The notes beneath the pieces were generated by a model. It was not told the origin of the DNA. It made no database searches and saw only the letters and a list, made by a program, of their open reading frames with translations. Positions 41,997 to 49,469 of a stretch of 64,000 bases of DNA are shown piece after piece. Every line of letters starts with the position of its first letter. Position 1 is the stretch's first letter. This DNA is from Cytobacillus sp. NCCP-133 (GTDB lineage Bacteria > Bacillota > Bacilli > Bacillales > Cytobacillaceae): the NCBI RefSeq assembly GCF_026011715.1, contig NZ_BRVM01000005.1, forward strand, positions 1 through 64,000, written 5' to 3'. The position numbers and the translations under genes were made by a program.

Positions 41997-44151
41997 GTTT
42001 TTTAAAGAAATCGAGAATTTAAATCATCCAAATGAAAAATTAATTAAAACGCATTGCAGCTATTGCGGCATGCAGTGCGGTATGAACTTAAGGGTTAATA
42101 CTCAGACAAATAAAATCATCGGGGTTGAACCTCGTTATGACTGGCCGGTTACAGTTGGAAAAATGTGTCCGAAAGGTGTTACAGCTTATCAGCAAACAAA
42201 CCATAAAGACCGTCTTTTAAAACCGCTAATCAGGGATGATGCTTCATTAAAAGGAACAACTGAAGGATTCCGCGAAGCAAGCTGGGATGAAGCGTACGAT
42301 CTGATTGTAAAGAAATTCAAAGAGCTTCAATCGAAATATGGAAAAGATTCACTATCCGTATTCAGCGGCGTTTCTATGACAAATGAAAAATGTTATCTGA
42401 CTGGAAAGTTTGCACGTGTTGCGCTTGGAACTCGCTATATTGACTATAATGGACGCTTCTGTATGTCAAGCGCAGCCGGCGGCTTCCTCCGTTCTTTCGG
42501 AGTGGATAGAGGTTCTACGCTGCCATGGACAGATATCCATGAAACCGATTGCTTATTTATTGCAGGAAGCAATACAGCCGAATGCCACCCAACTTCCATG
42601 TTCCGCATCTGGAATGTACAGGAAAGAGGCGGTTATATCATCGTGGTGGATCCACGCGAAACCCCGATTGCAAGAAGGGCAGATCTGCATCTGGATCTGC
42701 AGCCGGGAACTGACTTGGCTCTTGCGAATGGAATCGTTAATCAACTAATTGAATTAGGCTATCTAGATGATGAATTTATTAATAAGCATACAAATGGTTT
42801 TGAAGAAACAAGAGAGCTCGTGAAAGAATTCACACCTGAATACACTAGCATGCTCACAGGTGTTGCGCCTGAAAAAATCGTCCGTGCAGCCGAGCTTTAC
42901 GGCAAGGCTCCAAATGCAATTGTGATGTTTGCGCGTGGGGTAGAACAGCAGCATAAGGGTGTTGACAATGTGTCAGCTTACACAAATATGGCGCTTATAA
43001 CAGGGAAAATTGGCCGTCCAAAGTCAGGGGTAGCTACTTTTACCGGCCAGGGAAATGGCCAGGGAGGAAGGGAACATGGGCAAAAGTCCGACTTGCTGCC
43101 AGGCTACCGCAAGATAACAAACCCTGAACATGTTAAAGAGGTTTGCCAGGTGTGGAATATCACACCGGATGAGATGCCGAAACCGGGTGTATCAGCATAC
43201 GAAATGTTTGAACTAATGGAAGAAAAAACAATCCGCGGATTGTATCTGCTTTGCTCAAATCCTGCAGTATCCGCACCAAATCAAAACTTTGTAAGGAAAG
43301 CACTAAAGAACTTGGATTTCATGATTTGCTCTGATTTCTACCTTTCCGAATCAGCGGAATTTGCAGATGTTATCCTTCCGGCAGTAACTTGGTCAGAAGA
43401 TGAAGGAACAGTAACAAATATTGAAGGACGTATCATCAAAATCAATAAAGCACAGGAGCCAGTAGGAGAATCCAAGCCAGACTGGCAGATTCAAGTGCAA
43501 TTGGCTGAGCGGCTGGGCAGAGGAAAGCAATTCTCTCATCTGAAAACGGCAAGAGATGTTGCAGATGAATTCAGATTGGCAAGTAAAGGCGGATATGCAG
43601 ATTACTATGGTGCCACATGGGATAAGATCGAGAAGCAGGACGGTGTTTTCTGGCCTTGTAAGGATGAAAATGACAAAGGGACTCCTCATATGTTCCTTGA
43701 TAAGAAATTCTACCATCCGGATGGAAAGGCGAAAATTTGTGCATTGCCATATCGTCCACCGGCTGAAGAGCCATGCGAAAAGTATCCTCTCCGATTAACA
43801 ACCGGGCGTGTAGTATACCATTATTTATCAGGCAACCAAACTAGAAGAATTCCCTTCCTGCATGACATGTGTCCTGAACCCTACGTTGAGGTACATCCTG
43901 AAACAGCGGCGAAATACTATATGGAACACGAAGAAAGAGTCCGCCTGTATACCAGAAGAGGCGAAGCAGTCTATAAGGTGAAAATCACGGAAGCGATCCG
44001 AAAGGATACAGTCTTTGTTCCTTACCATTTCGGACACGAAGATTCTATTAATCTATTAACTATCGCAGCACTTGACCCAATCTCCCGTATGCCGGAATTT
44101 AAGGCATGTGCTGCACAGCTGGAAAAAGTCGAAATAAAGAAGGTGCAATAA
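41983..44151 (+). CDS. NasC-type molybdopterin nitrate reductase catalytic subunit
   Basis: This 722-residue bis-MGD enzyme has an N-terminal 4Fe-4S site (Cys25, 28, 32 in CSYCGMQC and Cys in KMCPKG), the Mo-ligand Cys in GRFCMSSA (about 160), and motifs typical of assimilatory nitrate reductases: SNTAECHP, GREHGQKSDLLPGYR, LLCSNPAVSAPN and a C-terminal KDTVFVPYH with ALDPISRMPEFK. It lacks a Tat leader and the C-terminal 2Fe-2S domain of some NasA proteins, so it acts in the cytoplasm. Its partners here are membrane proteins rather than NasB or nitrite reductase, so a respiratory use is likely. Formate dehydrogenase is less likely. Confidence 0.85.
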   Translation: MQRDKFFKEIENLNHPNEKLIKTHCSYCGMQCGMNLRVNTQTNKIIGVEPRYDWPVTVGKMCPKGVTAYQQTNHKDRLLKPLIRDDASLKGTTEGFREASWDEAYDLIVKKFKELQSKYGKDSLSVFSGVSMTNEKCYLTGKFARVALGTRYIDYNGRFCMSSAAGGFLRSFGVDRGSTLPWTDIHETDCLFIAGSNTAECHPTSMFRIWNVQERGGYIIVVDPRETPIARRADLHLDLQPGTDLALANGIVNQLIELGYLDDEFINKHTNGFEETRELVKEFTPEYTSMLTGVAPEKIVRAAELYGKAPNAIVMFARGVEQQHKGVDNVSAYTNMALITGKIGRPKSGVATFTGQGNGQGGREHGQKSDLLPGYRKITNPEHVKEVCQVWNITPDEMPKPGVSAYEMFELMEEKTIRGLYLLCSNPAVSAPNQNFVRKALKNLDFMICSDFYLSESAEFADVILPAVTWSEDEGTVTNIEGRIIKINKAQEPVGESKPDWQIQVQLAERLGRGKQFSHLKTARDVADEFRLASKGGYADYYGATWDKIEKQDGVFWPCKDENDKGTPHMFLDKKFYHPDGKAKICALPYRPPAEEPCEKYPLRLTTGRVVYHYLSGNQTRRIPFLHDMCPEPYVEVHPETAAKYYMEHEERVRLYTRRGEAVYKVKITEAIRKDTVFVPYHFGHEDSINLLTIAALDPISRMPEFKACAAQLEKVEIKKVQ

Positions 44152-44712
44152 ATGAAAAAGAGGCTGTACTTGGAACTTGAAAACTGTATAGGATGCCGTT
44201 CATGCCTGGCAGCATGTACGCAATGCGGAGGACATGAGGAGCGCAACAGGAATTATGTTTACGACGTAAATCCTCTCGTCAACCGGCAGACAATGCCTCT
44301 AATGTGCCTTCACTGTGAAAATCCGGCATGTGCTCGAAGCTGCCCAGCTCAGGCAATCCAGATTCATGAATCAGGGGCTGTTTTATCAGCCCTCGTTGAA
44401 AAGTGCATTGGGTGCCAAAACTGTACGATCGCCTGCCCTTATGGCATACCGAAGTTTGATACTGAACAGAACTTAATGTATAAATGCGACTTATGCATCG
44501 ACCGGACAAAGGATGGCATTCCGCCAATGTGTGCGAGTGTTTGCCCATCCAATACATTGCAGTGGCTAACTGATGAGGAAATTGAAAACAAAAAGAAGCA
44601 ATTTAATCTTGATAACGGCAAATGGGTAACAAGCATGCCGTACCTTGAAGGCGAAACAAACGTTAAAGTAAATCTGCCGGGAATCCTGCAGGGCATAACA
44701 AAGCTGTATTAG
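44152..44712 (+). CDS. Four-cluster ferredoxin subunit (DmsB/NrfC type)
   Basis: A 186-residue protein with 16 Cys in four cluster motifs: CIGCRSCLAAC, CLHCENPACARSCP, CIGCQNCTIACP and CDLCIDRT with CASVCP. This is the standard electron-wire subunit of molybdoenzyme complexes. It has no leader, matching a cytoplasmic catalytic subunit. The ATG follows the catalytic gene stop directly (TAA-ATG), so both are translationally coupled. Confidence 0.9.
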   Translation: MKKRLYLELENCIGCRSCLAACTQCGGHEERNRNYVYDVNPLVNRQTMPLMCLHCENPACARSCPAQAIQIHESGAVLSALVEKCIGCQNCTIACPYGIPKFDTEQNLMYKCDLCIDRTKDGIPPMCASVCPSNTLQWLTDEEIENKKKQFNLDNGKWVTSMPYLEGETNVKVNLPGILQGITKLY

Positions 44713-44724
44713 GAGGGATTAGGG

Positions 44725-45249
44725 ATGTCAGATAAAAATAAGAAAATTCCCTTTAATGAAGATAATTATACCCATAATATCGAACGGAATAATGAACGAA
44801 GGCTGGATAGACGGGGATTTATGAAGACTTTGGTAGGAGCTGCGGGTGTATTTGCTGTATCTTCCCTTCCATGGGGTGCGGTTGCTGCAAAAGAATTAAT
44901 GGGGCTGGCTGAAAAAGAATATCCCCACAAGAAAATTACAGATGTAAGCCGATTGCCGGTTGGGGATGCAGTTGAATTTAAATTTCCTGGAGAACATGAT
45001 GATGCCATTTTGATTCGGTTGTCTGAAAACAAATATGCAGCTTACCAAAACGCCTGTACTCATTTGCGCTGTCCGGTGTTCTGGGTTAAGGATCAAGGAG
45101 AAATGATTTGCCCTTGCCACCATGGGAAATTCGATGTGGAAACAGGCGCACCTACTGCAGGACCGCCTAGAAGGCCGCTTCCGGAAATTCAGGTGAAAGT
45201 GGAAAATGGGGCAATTTATGCAGTGAGGGTGAAGCGTTATGAAGCGTAG
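44725..45249 (+). CDS. Tat-exported Rieske 2Fe-2S protein
   Basis: A 174-residue Rieske protein. RRGFMK at about 29-34 with a following hydrophobic stretch is a Tat signal or anchor. The cluster site is CTHLRC (Cys111, His113) and CPCHHGKFD (Cys and His near 128-131), including the disulfide pair of bc-type Rieske proteins. It therefore sits on the outer membrane face while the catalytic subunit is inside, which suggests a quinol-oxidising site with the membrane subunit. GGAGGG precedes the start. The last 11 bases overlap the next ORF. Confidence 0.9.
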   Translation: MSDKNKKIPFNEDNYTHNIERNNERRLDRRGFMKTLVGAAGVFAVSSLPWGAVAAKELMGLAEKEYPHKKITDVSRLPVGDAVEFKFPGEHDDAILIRLSENKYAAYQNACTHLRCPVFWVKDQGEMICPCHHGKFDVETGAPTAGPPRRPLPEIQVKVENGAIYAVRVKRYEA

Positions 45250-45430
45250 CTATATCGGCGTCATCATACTAGCCGCAATATTAATGATGAATCTTGTATT
45301 TACTCAGTATATGGTCCATCAATACTATTACGAAAACTATGTGAATGTATTAATTTTTGGCGGGTTAAATATTGTATTATTTCCCTTGGCTGTATTCGCT
45401 TATAAAAAGACGATTAACATGAGGGCGTGA
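45239..45430 (+). CDS. Small two-helix membrane protein
   Basis: A 63-residue protein with two membrane helices (about 5-24 and 36-54) and few charges. It overlaps the Rieske gene by 11 bases and is followed closely by the next gene, so it belongs to the complex operon, perhaps as a small structural subunit. No family recognised. Confidence 0.75.
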   Translation: MKRSYIGVIILAAILMMNLVFTQYMVHQYYYENYVNVLIFGGLNIVLFPLAVFAYKKTINMRA

Positions 45431-45435
45431 TTTTA

Positions 45436-45747
45436 ATGAACAGTGAGACTTATCTTGATTTTTGTTTTGTCAGAGAGGCATCTGGAAACTTTGCATCAGA
45501 GGTTGATCAAATGCTTTCCGAGTTATTTAAAGGGGTTCGCTTGAACTGGTACCTTGATGAAAAGAATGAGGGCGGCATGGATATTGTTATAGCTGAAGTA
45601 AAAGGCATGAGCAAATGGAAGTCAGAAGAGGAAACCATGAATTTTATTGAAGACCATGCCGGCGGCTCTTTCTGGAAATATTTGCAGGGCTACCAAATGT
45701 ATATCTATCCTGCAAAGAGAGGGTGCGGCAGCTGTGGAACTCATTAA
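45436..45747 (+). CDS. Operon protein with C-terminal CGSC, unknown
   Basis: A 103-residue soluble protein starting MNSETYLDFCFVREASGNF and ending KRGCGSCGTH. The CxxC at the end could bind metal or act in thiol exchange. By place it may be a maturation factor or chaperone for the molybdoenzyme, in the position where narJ or napD stands in other operons, but I see no sequence match. The ATG at 45436 is preceded by GAGGGCGTGA; a GTG three codons earlier is possible. It overlaps the next gene. Confidence 0.6.
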   Translation: MNSETYLDFCFVREASGNFASEVDQMLSELFKGVRLNWYLDEKNEGGMDIVIAEVKGMSKWKSEEETMNFIEDHAGGSFWKYLQGYQMYIYPAKRGCGSCGTH

Positions 45748-46009
45748 AAAAGGAGATTTGGATGCATTTGTTATGCAGAATGTTCAGGTAGCGATTTTAG
45801 ATGAAGAGGGGAATGACAAAGCTCCCTTTGTTTCTAAAATCATACAAAAAACCGGGCTATGCCCTGATGGAACACACTTGCGCATTTATTTTGACCATAT
45901 GAATTTCTTTGCGGTTCCTTTAACCTCCGCTGTGGAAGCATCGGAGAAGGAATGGGCCGCATTTGATCAGGATGCTGGTTTAAAATATGTAATTAAGAAG
46001 AGAGCGTGA
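45734..46009 (+). CDS. Small operon protein, unknown
   Basis: About 91 residues with a beta-rich pattern (VQVAILDEEG, HLRIYFDHMNFFAVPL) and a basic end KKRA. The start is unsure: GTG at 45734 overlaps the previous gene by 14 bases; ATG at 45773 is far from the AAAGGAG site. It is wedged between the CxxC protein and the transporter, so it is probably specific to this nitrate system. No family recognised. Confidence 0.55.
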   Translation: MELIKKGDLDAFVMQNVQVAILDEEGNDKAPFVSKIIQKTGLCPDGTHLRIYFDHMNFFAVPLTSAVEASEKEWAAFDQDAGLKYVIKKRA

Positions 46010-46014
46010 AAACA

Positions 46015-47523
46015 ATGATAAGAAAAATACAGCTTCCTCTGCAGACAATGAATTTAATAGCCGGTTTTATGGTATGGGTATTAATATCATCACTTATGCC
46101 ATTTATCAAGGAAGATATTAATATTCCAGCCGATAAGCTGGCGCTTGTAACAGCAGTTCCGGTAATCCTCGGATCCCTGCTTCGCATTCCGCTTGGCTAC
46201 TATGCCAATCAATTCGGCGCAAGAAAGATTTTTATGTTCAGCTTTATCCTGCTATTATTTCCTGTTTACTATATCAGTATAGCGGATTCTATTACAGATC
46301 TATTGATTGGCGGGTTATTCCTAGGACTCGGAGGAGCCGTTTTCTCAGTTGGGGTGACATCGCTTCCAAAGTATTACCCTAAAGAACGCCACGGCTTTGT
46401 AAATGGGATTTACGGTGCTGGTAACCTGGGAACAGCTGTTACTGCATTTGCTGCTCCGGTTGTAGCAACTAAATTTGGATGGTCTCTAACGGTGCAAATT
46501 TACCTTATCATTCTTGGAATCTTTGTTGCCGCAAACTTCTTTCTTGGTGATAAAAAAGAGGTTAAGGTTAATACGCCACTCCTTGAACAAATCAAAGGGG
46601 TCTATAAAAATGAAAAACTTTGGCTTCTAAGCTTGTTTTATTTTATTACTTTTGGCTCCTTTGTTGCTTTTACCATTTATCTACCAAGCTTCCTTGTTGC
46701 GCATTTTGAACTGGATAAGGTGGATGCAGGATTAAGAACGGCAGGGTTTATTGTCCTTGCAACGGCGATGAGGCCGATTGGTGGATGGCTTGCTGACCGT
46801 TTTCACTCTTTGATTCTGTTAATGTTCGTCTTTGGAATTTATACAGTTTCCGCAGTCATTCTTTCATTATCTCCATCTATCACATGGTATACATTCGGCT
46901 GCTTAAGCATTGCTTTCTCTGCGGGAATAGGGAATGGTGTCATCTTTAAGCTAGTGCCAATGTATTTTCAAAAACAGGCTGGGATTGTTAACGGAATTGT
47001 CTCTGCCATGGGCGGGCTTGGCGGATTTTTCCCGCCGTTGATCTTGACGCTTCTGTTTAATTTAACAGGCCACTATGCAATTGGTTTTATGGCGTTGTCT
47101 GAAGTGGCGCTTGCAAGCCTTATACTTGTGATTTGGATGTACTTCCAAGGAAAAATGGAAATTGCCAGCCAGGTGATTGACCACACTGTTGAAGGGATTC
47201 TGGTAACAGACAGAAGCGGGAAAATTATTTCTGTCAACCCTGCCTTTACAGAAATCACTGGTTATGAAAAAGAAGAGGTTATCGGAAAGAACCCTAATAT
47301 ACTAAAATCAGGCAGACAGTCCAAAGGCTTCTACCAGGAACTATGGAAGTCAATTGAAACGAACGGTTTTTGGCAAGGAGAAATATGGAATAGCCGCAAA
47401 GATGGCGAAGAATATCTGCAATGGCTGACGATAAGTGCAATTAAGAACGATGCTGGAGATGTTGTTCAGTTTGCAGGTATGTTTAGCGATATTTCAAGCC
47501 ATCGTGTGAAACAGGCAAAATAA
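46015..47523 (+). CDS. narK: NarK-type nitrate/nitrite transporter with C-terminal PAS domain
   Basis: A 502-residue fusion. Residues about 1-380 are a twelve-helix MFS transporter of the nitrate/nitrite porter family, with the glycine-rich motifs GIYGAGNLGTAV and GIVSAMGGLGGFFPP. Residues about 385-495 form a PAS domain (VEGILVTDRSGKIISVNPAF, GYEKEEVIGKNP, and a PAC part). Ordinary NarK ends at about 395-400 residues, so the PAS part is an addition. The start may also be GTG at 46006, which overlaps the previous stop. The next gene is a kinase without a sensor, so this PAS may deliver the signal. Confidence 0.85.
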   Translation: MIRKIQLPLQTMNLIAGFMVWVLISSLMPFIKEDINIPADKLALVTAVPVILGSLLRIPLGYYANQFGARKIFMFSFILLLFPVYYISIADSITDLLIGGLFLGLGGAVFSVGVTSLPKYYPKERHGFVNGIYGAGNLGTAVTAFAAPVVATKFGWSLTVQIYLIILGIFVAANFFLGDKKEVKVNTPLLEQIKGVYKNEKLWLLSLFYFITFGSFVAFTIYLPSFLVAHFELDKVDAGLRTAGFIVLATAMRPIGGWLADRFHSLILLMFVFGIYTVSAVILSLSPSITWYTFGCLSIAFSAGIGNGVIFKLVPMYFQKQAGIVNGIVSAMGGLGGFFPPLILTLLFNLTGHYAIGFMALSEVALASLILVIWMYFQGKMEIASQVIDHTVEGILVTDRSGKIISVNPAFTEITGYEKEEVIGKNPNILKSGRQSKGFYQELWKSIETNGFWQGEIWNSRKDGEEYLQWLTISAIKNDAGDVVQFAGMFSDISSHRVKQAK

Positions 47524-47552
47524 ATGAATAATCCAGAAGGAGGAGGGGTGAA

Positions 47553-48203
47553 ATGGAAACTCAGCCAGTGAAGAAAAATATTAGTTCTTATATAATCCAA
47601 TCTCAGGAAGATGAGATTAAGCGCATAGCTCTGGAGCTTCATGAAGGGGTAGGGCAAACGCTTTATAGCCTATACACTGGTATGGAGTTTATTGAAAGTG
47701 CTGTAGAACAGCAGGAAATGAAAGGCTATGTAGCTGATATGGCGCAGATGCTCGAAAGAACGATACAGGAAATCAGGCTGCTGGCTGTGGAGTTGCATCC
47801 CCCTACTCTTGGAACCCTTGGCCTGCTTCCAGCCATGAAGAGTTACCTGAAATTATATACTTCCACTTATGGAATTGTTATTGATTTGCATAATCAGGGG
47901 ATAGAAGCGGCAATCAGCGAGAGGGAGAGCATTACACTATTTCGCGTCTGCCAGGAAGCACTTGCGAACATTGCCAGATTTGCTGATACGATGAGTGCGA
48001 GTATAACTTTTCAGTGGAAGCCGAACCAGCTTTCAATCAACATAAAAGATCAGGGCAAAGGGTTTGATGTAAGTGAGGCAATGAAAAAATCAACAGGCAT
48101 TGCTGCAATGATTGAGCGCATGTGCTTAATAAATGGAGAATGTAAGATAACCTCTAAAATTAGTGAAGGGACTTCAATAGATATTACCCTTCCGTTATAC
48201 TAA
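47553..48203 (+). CDS. Sensorless histidine kinase (NarL/NreB-type kinase core)
   Basis: A 216-residue cytoplasmic protein made only of a HisKA_3 dimerisation domain (phospho-His30 in ELHEGVGQ; the usual residue after His is Asp, here Glu) and an HATPase domain (QEALANIARFA, DQGKGFD). It has no PAS, GAF or membrane part. It follows the NarK-PAS gene by 29 bases, with its own GGAGGAGGGG site and a different frame, so the pair is two proteins. It probably phosphorylates the response regulator downstream. Confidence 0.85.
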   Translation: METQPVKKNISSYIIQSQEDEIKRIALELHEGVGQTLYSLYTGMEFIESAVEQQEMKGYVADMAQMLERTIQEIRLLAVELHPPTLGTLGLLPAMKSYLKLYTSTYGIVIDLHNQGIEAAISERESITLFRVCQEALANIARFADTMSASITFQWKPNQLSINIKDQGKGFDVSEAMKKSTGIAAMIERMCLINGECKITSKISEGTSIDITLPLY

Positions 48204-48215
48204 GAATATATTTAT

Positions 48216-48270
48216 CAAGGGATTGCGCAAAGCGGATCCCTTGTTTGCCTATTGGGATGGCATTTTTTTA
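48216..48270 (+). terminator. Terminator after the first kinase gene
   Basis: Two hairpins, CAAGGGAT / ATCCCTTG and TGCC...GGCA with seven Ts. Transcription of the regulator genes may therefore be lower or have its own promoter. GGAGG-ATAA-CCTCC at 48285-48298 is a further small inverted repeat. Confidence 0.6.
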
Positions 48271-48347
48271 ACGCAATTATTGGGGGAGGATAACCTCCTA
48301 CTGATTGAAGTTTCACTTTATACGAACAATGGTTAGGGGGAGCAGGC

Positions 48348-49001
48348 TTGATAAAAATTTTACTGTGCGATGACCATGCAGTGGTTAGAATGGGTTTAAA
48401 AATGCTTTTAAATAATCATAAGGATATGCAGGTGGTCGGTGAAGCTTCGGAAGGCAATGAGGGGATCCAGCAGTCACTTGACTTAAAGCCTGATGTGGTT
48501 GTAATGGATTTGAGCATGCCGCATGGAAAGGACGGCTTGTCCGCAACTTCAGAATTAAAAAAATTGATGCCTGATGTTGAAATTCTAATCTTAACTATGC
48601 ATGATGATGAAGAATATTTATTCAGAGCTATTCAGGCCGGAGCGTCAGGATGCATTTTAAAAAGTGCGCCGCATGATGAGCTGCTTGCAGCAATCCGTTC
48701 GGTTGCCGGCGGAAATGCTTATTTGCATCCATCAGCTACAAAAAGGCTTATGGAAGAATATATCGGAAGCGTCAAACAAGGCAACACTGACACATTCAAT
48801 CTTTTGTCTGACCGTGAAAAAGAAGTTTTGACCCTAATAGCCAAAGGCTTTTCCAATAAGGAGATTGCTGTACAGCTTGTCATTAGTGTGAAAACAGTTG
48901 AAACACATAAAGGAAATTTAATGGAAAAGCTTCAAATGAGAACAAGACCCGAGCTGGTTGCCTATGCTTTAAAGAAGGGGCTGCTGGGTTATGGTATATA
49001 A
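48348..49001 (+). CDS. LuxR-type response regulator (NreC-like)
   Basis: A 217-residue regulator: receiver domain (about 1-120, acidic pocket DDH, phospho-Asp54 in VVMDLSMP, Lys in ILKSAP) and a LuxR helix-turn-helix (about 150-210, LSDREKEVLTLIAKGFSNKEIA). The layout equals NreC, NarL and DegU. The start is TTG at 48348 after AGGGGGAG. It overlaps the GAF gene by 11 bases. It is the likely activator of the 40.8-kb promoter. Confidence 0.9.
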   Translation: MIKILLCDDHAVVRMGLKMLLNNHKDMQVVGEASEGNEGIQQSLDLKPDVVVMDLSMPHGKDGLSATSELKKLMPDVEILILTMHDDEEYLFRAIQAGASGCILKSAPHDELLAAIRSVAGGNAYLHPSATKRLMEEYIGSVKQGNTDTFNLLSDREKEVLTLIAKGFSNKEIAVQLVISVKTVETHKGNLMEKLQMRTRPELVAYALKKGLLGYGI

Positions 49002-49443
49002 TGGGTGTGGGCAGACTGGGTCTGGCCGGATTAATCAAGCCTGTGAAGTGGTTCTATCGGAATTGAAATGTGATTTTGTTGGTCTAGCCCTGCAGAATAC
49101 GGATGGCCCGGATGTTAAGTGGCATTATGCTGCTGGCAATATCAATGAAAAATTTAAGCGGATCACGGTCAGGTATGGAAAAGGAATTGCCGGAAAAGTT
49201 ATTTCAACCGGCAGAGCGATGTCTGTGGAAAACTTTCCTGAGAATATTTCTGGAAAGGCTTTGGAATATCCAATCATGCTCGCTGAAGGCCTTAAGTTTG
49301 CATATGCAGTCCCAATCCATTTTAAGGGTATTCCTAAAGGGGTGCTGCTGATTGGAAGCCGGACGGGACAGTCTATCAATGAAAATCAAAAAAGCTTTGT
49401 AAGGGAAGCCGCCAGAAGGCTCGAGCAGAAATTGAATGGATAA
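48991..49443 (+). CDS. GAF-domain protein (NreA-like)
   Basis: A 150-residue protein made of one GAF domain (CDFVGLALQN, ITVRYGKGIAGKV, AVPIHFKGIPKGVLLIG). In size, fold and place next to an NreB/NreC-like pair it resembles NreA of Staphylococcus carnosus, a nitrate receptor that restrains the NreB kinase. It overlaps the regulator gene. The ligand here is inferred. Confidence 0.75.
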   Translation: MVYNGCGQTGSGRINQACEVVLSELKCDFVGLALQNTDGPDVKWHYAAGNINEKFKRITVRYGKGIAGKVISTGRAMSVENFPENISGKALEYPIMLAEGLKFAYAVPIHFKGIPKGVLLIGSRTGQSINENQKSFVREAARRLEQKLNG

Positions 49444-49469
49444 ATCTAAATGCAACTGGAGGAAAGAAA

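Noticed and set aside
41983-44151. Formate dehydrogenase as the molybdoenzyme
   Set aside because: The motifs GREHGQKSDLLPGYR, SNTAECHP and the C-terminal KDTVFVPYH with ALDPISRMPEFK follow NasC-type nitrate reductases, and a NarK transporter and NreA/B/C-like genes are adjacent.
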